Source: Lycorma delicatula (Eukaryota > Arthropoda > Insecta > Hemiptera > Fulgoridae). Taken from it: a stretch of 64,000 bases of DNA. Positions 1 to 7,580 of this stretch are shown piece after piece (positions within the stretch are counted from its first letter, which is position 1; every line of letters starts with the position of its first letter). The translations under genes were made by a program, and so were the position numbers. The notes beneath the pieces are model-generated. The model made no database searches, was not told the origin of the DNA, and saw nothing but the letters and a program-made list of their open reading frames with translations. The stretch spans positions 85,081,260 through 85,145,259 of the forward strand of contig NC_134458.1 in the NCBI RefSeq assembly GCF_047948215.1. Reading direction: 5' to 3'.

Positions 1-756
1 CTCTCTACCTTACAGCCTCACGTGTAGCTTCCGAACCCCTTCTTTCAATAAACAGACCAAAAAAACAAAACATCTGAACAACATCAAAATATCACACTGC
101 TGGAACTGCGGAGGGCACAGTTCTATACCAGGATCGGCACTGCAGAAGTAACAGTGCTCTCTCTACCTTACAGCCTCACGTGTACCTTCCGAACCCCTTC
201 TTTCAATAAACAGACCAAAAAAAAAACATCTGAACAATATCAAAATCTCACACTGCTGGAACTGCGGAGGGCACAGTTCTATACCAGGATCGGCACTGCA
301 GAAGTAACAGTGCTCTCACTACCTTACAGCCTCACGTGTAGCTTCCGATCCCCTTCTTTCAATAAACAGACCAAAAAAACAAAACATCAGAACAACATCA
401 AAATATCACACTGCTGGAACTGCGGAGGGCACAGTTCTATACCAGGATCGGCACTGCAGAAGTAACAGTGCTCTCTCTACCTTACAGCCTCACGTGTATC
501 TTCCGAACCCCTTCTTTCAATAAACAGACCAAAAAAAAAACATCTGAACAACATCAAAATATCACACTGCTGGAACTGTGGAGGGCACAGTTCCATACTA
601 GGGTCGGCACTGCCGAAGTAACAGTGCTCTCTTTTCTTACAGCCTCACGTGTGGCTTCCGAACCCCTTCTTTCAATAAACAGACCAAAAAAAACAAAACA
701 TGTGAACAACATCAAAATAACACACTGCTGGAACTGTGGAGGGCACAGTTCCATAC
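1..756 (+). repeat. A array: partial monomer plus 4
   Basis: The window opens inside a monomer that ends at 128. Matches 4037-4792 base for base as far as I can see, apart from TTCCATACT versus TTCCGTACT near 4,631. The final monomer has CATGTGAACAACATC, seen in most monomers that directly precede an alpha B. Confidence 0.92.
748..756 (+). repeat. Left copy of 9-bp direct repeat GTTCCATAC flanking B
   Basis: The same nine bases recur at 1174-1182 near the right end of the B spacer. The pair could be a target-site-duplication-like scar or, more likely, homologous positions of two A-derived units. Confidence 0.5.
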
Positions 757-878
757 AAAGATTTTTATGTCTTTTTCTAATAATTTAGGAGATGACTACT
801 GTCATTAGGCTTAAGGATTGTATATTGTACAAGTATAAAGTTAGAATTAAAGAAAAAAAAGATTTGTTATAGTAAATG

Positions 879-888
879 TTATCGATAA
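879..888. promoter_or_regulatory. TTATCGATAA palindrome in B (example)
   Basis: Perfect 10-bp palindrome whose core TATCGATA equals the Drosophila DRE motif bound by DREF; BEAF-32 recognises CGATA. It is kept in all B copies I read except those at 1527 and 2141, which have TATCGATG. Motif match only; the host may not have these factors. Confidence 0.3.
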
Positions 889-893
889 TATCT

Positions 894-960
894 GGTAGAA
901 GTACGGGGTGTTTCAGTTAAACAGTGCCTTCACGTACACCGCCTCCGATTACTGAATAAC
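894..960 (+). repeat. Second diverged A-like segment inside B (example)
   Basis: GGTAGAAGTACGGGGTG, ACAGTGCC, TTCACGTACACC, CCTCCGATT and GAATAAC appear in the same order as A's TGCAGAAGTAACAGTG, ACAGTGCTC, CTCACGTG, CTTCCGAAC and CAATAAAC, with the pyrimidine run missing. Weaker than the segment near the B 3' end. Confidence 0.45.
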
Positions 961-1003
961 TTAAAAACCCTATAGTGTAACAATTCTTAATTTTAATTTC
1001 TAG

Positions 1004-1067
1004 GTAAGTTTTTACTAATTATTACCTTGTCTTTCACCCTTCCAACACGTTTTCGGATAAATTTCAG
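1004..1067 (+). other. 64-bp intron-like segment in B (example)
   Basis: Starts with GTAAGT after CTAG, carries TACTAAT early, is pyrimidine-rich in the middle and ends ATTTCAG before GTTC, the shape of a minimal spliceosomal intron. The GT donor is present in every B. The acceptor AG is present in all but the B copies at 20834 and 58421, which read TTTCGGG and also have GTATGT. The TACTAAT lies about 50 nt before the AG, further than usual for a branch point in such a small intron. Confidence 0.3.
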
Positions 1068-1168
1068 GTTCATACCGCCCTTGCTTTCCACCATCTTCTT
1101 TTCACAACTGAAAAAAAAACATTCAAAACCGCTTTAATATTCGTTACACCAACTAAACTAAAAAAAAG

Positions 1169-1178
1169 GGAACGTTCC
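1169..1178. repeat. GGAACGTTCC palindrome near B 3' end (example)
   Basis: Perfect 10-bp palindrome followed by ATAC. It reads like the A hairpin (GGAAC ... GTTCCATAC) with the inner 13 nt removed. Present in all B copies read. Confidence 0.7.
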
Positions 1179-1182
1179 ATAC
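1174..1182 (+). repeat. Right copy of 9-bp direct repeat GTTCCATAC flanking B
   Basis: Followed by ATGCAGAATAA and an A/T tract before A resumes at CAGGGTCGG, so the right repeat is not at the exact border, which argues against a simple insertion duplication. Confidence 0.5.
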
Positions 1183-1212
1183 ATGCAGAATAAAAAAAAA
1201 TATATATTTAAG

Positions 1213-1526
1213 CAGGGTCGGCACTGCAGATGAAACAGTGCTCTCTCTACCTTACAGCCTCACGTGTATCTTCCGAACCCCTTCTTTCAATAAACAGACC
1301 AAAAAAAAAACATCTGAACAATATCAAAATCTCACACTGCTGGAACTGCGGAGGGCACAGTTCTATACCAGGATCGGCACTGCAGAAGTAACAGTGCTCT
1401 CTCTACCTTACAGCCTCACGTGTAGCTTCCGAACCCCTTCTTTCAATAAACAGACCAAAAAAACAAAACATCTGAACAACATCAAAATATCACACTGTTG
1501 GAACTGTGGAGGGCACAGTTCCATAC
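1213..1526 (+). repeat. A array: 2 monomers
   Basis: The first monomer begins CTGCAGATGAAACAG, a B-adjacent junction variant (GATG in place of GAAG). Confidence 0.92.
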
Positions 1527-1982
1527 AAAGATTTTTATATCTTTTTCTAATAATTTAGGAGATGACTACTGCCATTAGGCTTAAGGATTGTATATTGTAC
1601 AATTATAAAGTTAGAATTAAAGAAAAAAAAGATTTGTTATAGTAAATGTTATCGATGATATCTGGTAGAAGTACGGGGTGTTTCAGTTAAACAGTGCCTT
1701 CACGTACACCGCCTCCGATTACTGAATAACTTAAAAACCCTATAGTGTAACAATTCTTAATTTAAATTTCTAGGTAAGTTTTTACTAATTATTACGTTGT
1801 TTTTCACCCTTCCAACACGTTTTCGGATAAATTTCAGGTTCATACCGCCCTTGCTTTCCACCATCTTCTTTTCACATCTGAAAAAAAACATTCAAAACCG
1901 CTTTAATATTCCTTACACCAACTAAACTAAACAAAAAGGGAACGTTCCATACATGCAGAATAAATAAAAAAATATATTTAAC
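1527..1982 (+). repeat. B spacer 2, class alpha-prime
   Basis: Alpha-like 5' part with CTGCCATTAGG and ACAATTATAAAG. Its TATCGATG breaks the palindrome. The 3' part has ACGTTGTTTTTCACCC, CACATCTGAAA and ACAAAAAGGG. First half of the 614-bp duplication. Confidence 0.92.
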
Positions 1983-2140
1983 CAGGGTCGGCACTGCAGA
2001 TGGTACAGTGCTCTCTCTACCTTACAGCCTCACGTGTAGCTTCCGAACCCCTTCTTTCAATAAACAGACCAAAAAAACAAAACATCTGAACAACATCAAA
2101 ATATCACACTGTTGGAACTGTGGAGGGCACAGTTCCATAC
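1983..2140 (+). repeat. A array: single monomer
   Basis: Shortest A block in the window, 158 bp, with B-junction form CTGCAGATGGTACAG. Confidence 0.92.
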
Positions 2141-2596
2141 AAAGATTTTTATATCTTTTTCTAATAATTTAGGAGATGACTACTGCCATTAGGCTTAAGG
2201 ATTGTATATTGTACAATTATAAAGTTAGAATTAAAGAAAAAAAAGATTTGTTATAGTAAATGTTATCGATGATATCTGGTAGAAGTACGGGGTGTTTCAG
2301 TTAAACAGTGCCTTCACGTACACCGCCTCCGATTACTGAATAACTTAAAAACCCTATAGTGTAACAATTCTTAATTTAAATTTCTAGGTAAGTTTTTACT
2401 AATTATTACGTTGTTTTTCACCCTTCCAACACGTTTTCGGATAAATTTCAGGTTCATACCGCCCTTGCTTTCCACCATCTTCTTTTCACATCTGAAAAAA
2501 AACATTCAAAACCGCTTTAATATTCCTTACACCAACTAAACTAAACAAAAAGGGAACGTTCCATACATGCAGAATAAATAAAAAAATATATTTAAC
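2141..2596 (+). repeat. B spacer 3, class alpha-prime
   Basis: Appears identical to the spacer at 1527, including the rare ACAATTATAAAG and TATCGATG variants. Confidence 0.92.
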
Positions 2597-2920
2597 CAGG
2601 GTCGGCACTGCAGATGGTACAGTGCTCTCTCTACCTTACAGCCTCACGTGTAGCTTCCGAACCCCTTCTTTCAATAAACAGACCAAAAAAACAAAACATC
2701 TGAACAACATCAAAATATCACACTGTTGGAACTGTGGAGGGCACAGTTCCATACCAGGGTCGGCACTGCCGAAGTAACAGTGCTCTCTCTTCTTACAGCT
2801 TAACGTGTGGCTTCCGAACCCCTTCTTTCAATAAACAGACCAAAAAAAAAAACAAAACATCTGAACAACATCAAAATATCACACTGCTGGAACTGTGGAG
2901 GGCACAGTTCGATACTAGGG

Positions 2921-2933
2921 TCGGCACTGCCGA
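2921..2933. repeat. 13-bp hyphenated palindrome in A (example)
   Basis: TCGGCA and TGCCGA are exact reverse complements around a single C. Copies with CTGCAGAAG lose the palindrome and gain a CTGCAG (PstI) hexamer. Overlapping it, GCACTG (2924-2929) and CAGTGC (2939-2944) form a second 6-bp inverted repeat with a 9-nt spacer. Confidence 0.85.
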
Positions 2934-2945
2934 AGTAACAGTGCT

Positions 2946-2959
2946 CTCTCTTCTTACAG
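2946..2959 (+). other. 3' splice-acceptor-like tract in A (example)
   Basis: A pyrimidine-rich CTCTC run leads into TTCTTACAG, which fits a spliceosomal acceptor (polypyrimidine tract then CAG). Most A copies keep it as TTCTTACAG or TACCTTACAG. Copies with CTTACAAC, for example near 23,535, 24,760, 26,300 and 34,395, lose the AG. Use as a splice site is not shown by the sequence. Confidence 0.4.
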
Positions 2960-2962
2960 CCT

Positions 2963-2968
2963 CACGTG
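2963..2968. promoter_or_regulatory. CACGTG E-box in A (example)
   Basis: Palindromic hexamer that bHLH factors bind in many eukaryotes. It is present in copies with CACGTGTAGC or CACGTGTGGC and absent from copies with CACGTATATC or TTAACGTG. Binding is an inference from the motif alone. Confidence 0.35.
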
Positions 2969-2990
2969 TGGCTTCCGAACCCCTTCTTTC

Positions 2991-2996
2991 AATAAA
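2991..2996 (+). other. AATAAA hexamer in A (example)
   Basis: Canonical polyadenylation hexamer, 32 nt downstream of the acceptor-like CAG and kept in nearly all A copies as CAATAAACAGACC. The hexamer also fits the general A-richness of the monomer, so function is uncertain. Confidence 0.3.
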
Positions 2997-3046
2997 CAGA
3001 CCAAAAAAAAACAAAACATCTGAACAACATCATAATATCACACTGC

Positions 3047-3071
3047 TGGAACTGTGGAGGGCACAGTTCCA
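3047..3071 (+). other. Perfect-stem hairpin in A (example)
   Basis: TGGAACTGTG and CACAGTTCCA pair over 10 bp around the 5-nt loop GAGGG. Elsewhere the loop reads GAGTG, AAGTG, AAGAG, GAGGA, GATGG or GAGAG with the same arms. Copies with GGAACTGCG and CAGTTCTATAC have one mismatch and a wobble. The B spacer joins directly beside the 3' arm. Confidence 0.8.
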
Positions 3072-3233
3072 TACTAGGGTCGGCACTGCCGAAGTAACAG
3101 TGCTCTCTCTTCTTACAGCCACACGTGTGGCTTCCGAACCCCTTCTTTCAATAAACAGACCAAAAAAAAACAAAACATCTGAACAACATCAAAATATCAC
3201 ACTGCTGGAACTGTGGAGTGCACAGTTCCATAC

Positions 3234-3690
3234 AAAGATTTTTAAACCTTTTTCTAATAACCTAGGAGATTACTACTGTCATTCGGCTTAAGGATTGTAT
3301 ATTTTACAAGTATAAAGAAAGAATTAAAGAAAAAAAACGATTTGTTATAGTAAATGTTATCGATAATATCTGGTAAAAGTACGGAGTGTTTCAGTTAAAC
3401 AGTGTCTTCACGTACACCGCCTCTGATTACTGAATAACTTAAAAATACCTAAAGTGTAACAGTTCTAAATTTAAATTTCTAGGTAAGTTTTTACTAATTA
3501 TTACCTTGTCTTTCAACCTTCCAACACGTTTTCGGATAGATTTCAGGTTCATACAGCCCTTGCTTTCCACCATCTTCTTTTCACAACAAAAAAAAAACAT
3601 TCAAAACCGCTTTAATATTCCTTACACCAACTAAACTAAAAAAAAGGGAACGTTCCATACATGCAGAATAAAAAAAAAAATATATTTAAC
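3234..3690 (+). repeat. B spacer 4, class beta
   Basis: Defines class beta: TTTAAACC, AACCTAGGAGATTACTACTG, CATTCGGC, ATAAAGAAAGAATT, GGTAAAAGTACGGAGTG, CAGTGTCTTCACG, CCTCTGATT, ACCTAAAGTG and CATACAGCCC. Also has AAAACGATTTG, shared with the spacers at 6040 and 10862. Confidence 0.92.
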
Positions 3691-4792
3691 CAGGGTCGGC
3701 ACTGCAGATGTAACAGTGCTCTCTCTACCTTACAGCCTCACGTGTAGCTTCCGAACCCCTTCTTTCAATAAACAGACCAAAAAAACAAAACATCTGAACA
3801 ACATCAAAATATCACACTGTTGGAACTGTGGAGGGCACAGTTCCATACCAGGGTCGGCACTGCCGAAGTAACAGTGCTCTCTCTTCTTACAGCCTCACGT
3901 GTGGCTTTCGAACCCCTTCTTTCAATAAACAGACCAAAAAAAACAAAACATCTGAACAATATCAAAATCTCACACTGCTGGAACTGCGGAGGGCACAGTT
4001 CTATACCAGGATCGGCACTGCAGAAGTAACAGTGCTCTCTCTACCTTACAGCCTCACGTGTAGCTTCCGAACCCCTTCTTTCAATAAACAGACCAAAAAA
4101 ACAAAACATCTGAACAACATCAAAATATCACACTGCTGGAACTGCGGAGGGCACAGTTCTATACCAGGATCGGCACTGCAGAAGTAACAGTGCTCTCTCT
4201 ACCTTACAGCCTCACGTGTACCTTCCGAACCCCTTCTTTCAATAAACAGACCAAAAAAAAAACATCTGAACAATATCAAAATCTCACACTGCTGGAACTG
4301 CGGAGGGCACAGTTCTATACCAGGATCGGCACTGCAGAAGTAACAGTGCTCTCACTACCTTACAGCCTCACGTGTAGCTTCCGATCCCCTTCTTTCAATA
4401 AACAGACCAAAAAAACAAAACATCAGAACAACATCAAAATATCACACTGCTGGAACTGCGGAGGGCACAGTTCTATACCAGGATCGGCACTGCAGAAGTA
4501 ACAGTGCTCTCTCTACCTTACAGCCTCACGTGTATCTTCCGAACCCCTTCTTTCAATAAACAGACCAAAAAAAAAACATCTGAACAACATCAAAATATCA
4601 CACTGCTGGAACTGTGGAGGGCACAGTTCCGTACTAGGGTCGGCACTGCCGAAGTAACAGTGCTCTCTTTTCTTACAGCCTCACGTGTGGCTTCCGAACC
4701 CCTTCTTTCAATAAACAGACCAAAAAAAACAAAACATGTGAACAACATCAAAATAACACACTGCTGGAACTGTGGAGGGCACAGTTCCATAC
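3691..4792 (+). repeat. A array: 7 monomers
   Basis: Contains the CATCAGAAC variant near 4,423 and CGTGTACCTTCCG near 4,216. Ends with a CATGTGAAC monomer before an alpha B. Confidence 0.92.
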
Positions 4793-5248
4793 AAAGATTT
4801 TTATGTCTTTTTCTAATAATTTAGGAGATGACTACTGTCATTAGGCTTAAGGATTGTATATTGTACAAGTATAAAGTTAGAATTAAAGAAAAAAAAGATT
4901 TGTTATAGTAAATGTTATCGATAATATCTGGTAGAAGTACGGGGTGTTTCAGTTAAACAGTGCCTTCACGTACACCGCCTCCGATTACTGAATAACTTAA
5001 AAACCCTATAGTGTAACAATTCTTAATTTTAATTTCTAGGTAAGTTTTTACTAATTATTACCTTGTCTTTCACCCTTCCAACACGTTTTCGGATAAATTT
5101 CAGGTTCATACCGCCCTTGCTTTCCACCATCTTCTTTTCACAACTGAAAAAAAAACATTCAAAACCGCTTTAATATTCGTTACACCAACTAAACTAAAAA
5201 AAAGGGAACGTTCCATACATGCAGAATAAAAAAAAATATATATTTAAG
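4793..5248 (+). repeat. B spacer 5, class alpha
   Basis: Copy of the spacer at 757, with the same TTAAGCAGGG end and ATTCGTTACACC. Confidence 0.92.
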
Positions 5249-6039
5249 CAGGGTCGGCACTGCAGATGAAACAGTGCTCTCTCTACCTTACAGCCTCACG
5301 TGTATCTTCCGAACCCCTTCTTTCAATAAACAGACCAAAAAAAAAACATCTGAACAATATCAAAATCTCACACTGCTGGAACTGCGGAGGGCACAGTTCT
5401 ATACCAGGATCGGCACTGCAGATGGTACAGTGCTCTCTCTACCTTACAGCCTCACGTGTAGCTTCCGAACCCCTTCTTTCAATAAACAGACCAAAAAAAC
5501 AAAACATCTGAACAACATCAAAATATCACACTGTTGGAACTGTGGAGGGCACAGTTCCATACCAGGGTCGGCACTGCCGAAGTAACAGTGCTCTCTCTTC
5601 TTACAGCTTAACGTGTGGCTTCCGAACCCCTTCTTTCAATAAACAGACCAAAAAAAAACAAAACATCTGAACAACATCAAAATATCACACTGCTGGAACT
5701 GTGGAGGGCACAGTTCGATACTAGGGTCGGCACTGCCGAAGTAACAGTGCTCTCTCTTCTTACAGCCTCACGTGTGGCTTCCGAACCCCTTCTTTCAATA
5801 AACAGACCAAAAAAAAACAAAACATCTGAACAACATCATAATATCACACTGCTGGAACTGTGGAGGGCACAGTTCCATACTAGGGTCGGCACTGCCGAAG
5901 TAACAGTGCTCTCTCTTCTTACAGCCACACGTGTGGCTTCCGAACCCCTTCTTTCAATAAACAGACCAAAAAAAAACAAAACATCTGAACAACATCAAAA
6001 TATCACACTGCTGGAACTGTGGAGTGCACAGTTCCATAC
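5249..6039 (+). repeat. A array: 5 monomers
   Basis: The junction between monomers 1 and 2 (near 5,418) reads CTGCAGATGGTACAG, a form otherwise found only next to B: the scar of a lost B-containing segment. Confidence 0.92.
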
Positions 6040-6496
6040 AAAGATTTTTAAACCTTTTTCTAATAACCTAGGAGATTACTACTGTCATTCGGCTTAAGGA
6101 TTGTATATTTTACAAGTATAAAGAAAGAATTAAAGAAAAAAAACGATTTGTTATAGTAAATGTTATCGATAATATCTGGTAAAAGTACGGAGTGTTTCAG
6201 TTAAACAGTGTCTTCACGTACACCGCCTCTGATTACTGAATAACTTAAAAATACCTAAAGTGTAACAGTTCTAAATTTAAATTTCTAGGTAAGTTTTTAC
6301 TAATTATTACCTTGTCTTTCAACCTTCCAACACGTTTTCGGATAGATTTCAGGTTCATACAGCCCTTGCTTTCCACCATCTTCTTTTCACAACAAAAAAA
6401 AAACATTCAAAACCGCTTTAATATTCCTTACACCAACTAAACTAAAAAAAAGGGAACGTTCCATACATGCAGAATAAAAAAAAAAATATATTTAAC
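6040..6496 (+). repeat. B spacer 6, class beta
   Basis: Same as the spacer at 3234, including AAAACGATTTG and the missing CTG in CACAACAAAAAA. Confidence 0.92.
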
Positions 6497-7124
6497 CAGG
6501 GTCGGCACTGCAGATGTAACAGTGCTCTCTCTACCTTACAGCCTCACGTGTACCTTCCGAACCCCTTCTTTCAATAAACAGACCAAAAAAAAAACATCTG
6601 AACAATATCAAAATCTCACACTGCTGGAACTGCGGAGGGCACAGTTCTATACCAGGATCGGCACTGCAGAAGTAACAGTGCTCTCACTACCTTACAGCCT
6701 CACGTGTAGCTTCCGATCCCCTTCTTTCAATAAACAGACCAAAAAAACAAAACATCAGAACAACATCAAAATATCACACTGCTGGAACTGCGGAGGGCAC
6801 AGTTCTATACCAGGATCGGCACTGCAGAAGTAACAGTGCTCTCTCTACCTTACAGCCTCACGTGTATCTTCCGAACCCCTTCTTTCAATAAACAGACCAA
6901 AAAAAAAACATCTGAACAACATCAAAATATCACACTGCTGGAACTGTGGAGGGCACAGTTCCATACTAGGGTCGGCACTGCCGAAGTAACAGTGCTCTCT
7001 TTTCTTACAGCCTCACGTGTGGCTTCCGAACCCCTTCTTTCAATAAACAGACCAAAAAAAACAAAACATGTGAACAACATCAAAATAACACACTGCTGGA
7101 ACTGTGGAGGGCACAGTTCCATAC
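6497..7124 (+). repeat. A array: 4 monomers
   Basis: First monomer has CGTGTACCTTCCG; the last has CATGTGAAC. Confidence 0.92.
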
Positions 7125-7580
7125 AAAGATTTTTATGTCTTTTTCTAATAATTTAGGAGATGACTACTGTCATTAGGGTTAAGGATTGTATATTGTACAA
7201 GTATAAAGTTAGAATTAAAGAAAAAAAAGATTTGTTATAGTAAATGTTATCGATAATATCTGGTAGAAGTACGGGGTCTTTCAGTTAAACAGTGCCTTCA
7301 CGTACACCGCCTCCGATTACTGAATAACTTAAAAACCCTATAGTGTAACAATTCTTAATTTTAATTTCTAGGTAAGTTTTTACTAATTATTACCTTGTCT
7401 TTCACCCTTCCAACACGTTTTCAGTTAGATTTCAGGTTCATACAGCCCTTGCTTTCCACCATCTTCTTTTCACAACTGAAAAAAAACATTCAAAACCGCT
7501 TTAATATTCCTTACACCAACTAAACTAAACAAAAAGGGAACGTTCCATACATGCAGAATAAATAAAAAAATATATTTAAC
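7125..7580 (+). repeat. B spacer 7, alpha 5' with AGTTAG tail
   Basis: Private changes CATTAGGGTTAAGG and CGGGGTCTTTCAG. The 3' part switches to TTTCAGTTAGATTTCAGG, CATACAGCCC and ACAAAAAGGG. Confidence 0.92.

Larger units (their letters stand above)
1065..1193 (+). repeat. Diverged A-like unit inside B (example)
   Basis: Reading along B, CATACCGCCC (CATACAGCCC in beta), TTGCTTTCCACC, CTTCTTTTCA, an A run, ACATTCAAAAC, AATATTC, TTACACC, GGGAAC, GTTCCATAC and ATGCAGAATAA line up in order with A: CTTACAGCC, TAGCTTCCGAACC, CTTCTTTCA, A run, ACATCTGAAC, AATATCACAC, GGAAC, GTTCCATAC and CTGCAGAAGTAA. Aligned by eye only. Confidence 0.55.
757..1212 (+). repeat. B spacer 1, class alpha
   Basis: Defines class alpha: ATTTAGGAGATGACTACTG, GTACAAGTATAAAGTTAG, GGTAGAAGTACGGGGTG, CAGTGCCTTCACG, CCCTATAGTG and GGATAAATTTCAGG. 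Ends TATATATTTAAG, then A resumes. Same as the spacer at 4793. Confidence 0.92.
1527..2754 (+). repeat. 614-bp tandem duplication (two B+A units)
   Basis: 1527-2140 and 2141-2754 carry the same private variants throughout; I saw no difference. The simplest source is a very recent unequal exchange, or an assembly duplication. Confidence 0.8.
2916..3074 (+). repeat. Reference A monomer (159 bp)
   Basis: Chosen as a clean example of block A. Ends are set at the B insertion phase, so the monomer runs from the TAGGGTCGG (usually CAGGGTCGG) start to the closing TTCCATAC. Main A subtypes differ in the segment after ACAGTGCTCTC: CTACCTTACAG followed by CACGTGTAGC; TTCTTACAG followed by CACGTGTGGC (this copy); CTACCTTACAG followed by CACGTATATC; TTCTTACAG followed by CTTAACGTG; and CTATCTTACAA followed by CCTCACGTG. 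A second split is CTGCCGAAG (this copy) versus CTGCAGAAG. Confidence 0.9.
2597..3233 (+). repeat. A array: 4 monomers
   Basis: Monomer lengths 158, 161, 159 and 159. The second has a 10-nt A run. The frame stays open across three monomers here (2734-3291), giving the longest chance reading frame of the window. The last monomer has GGAGTGCAC, typical before class beta B. Confidence 0.92.

Noticed and set aside
757..1212. B as a transposon (GGGGTGTTTCAG ... CACGTACACC, partial inverted repeat)
   Set aside because: GGTGT and ACACC are a 5-bp match in the middle of B, not at its ends. No terminal inverted repeats, no coding sequence, and the 9-bp direct repeat is not at the border.
1160..1215. 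A-rich B tail as a retroposon poly(A) tail
   Set aside because: The tail is followed by more A sequence at a fixed phase in all copies, lies at one locus type only, and its upstream part aligns with A. Better explained as A-derived sequence.
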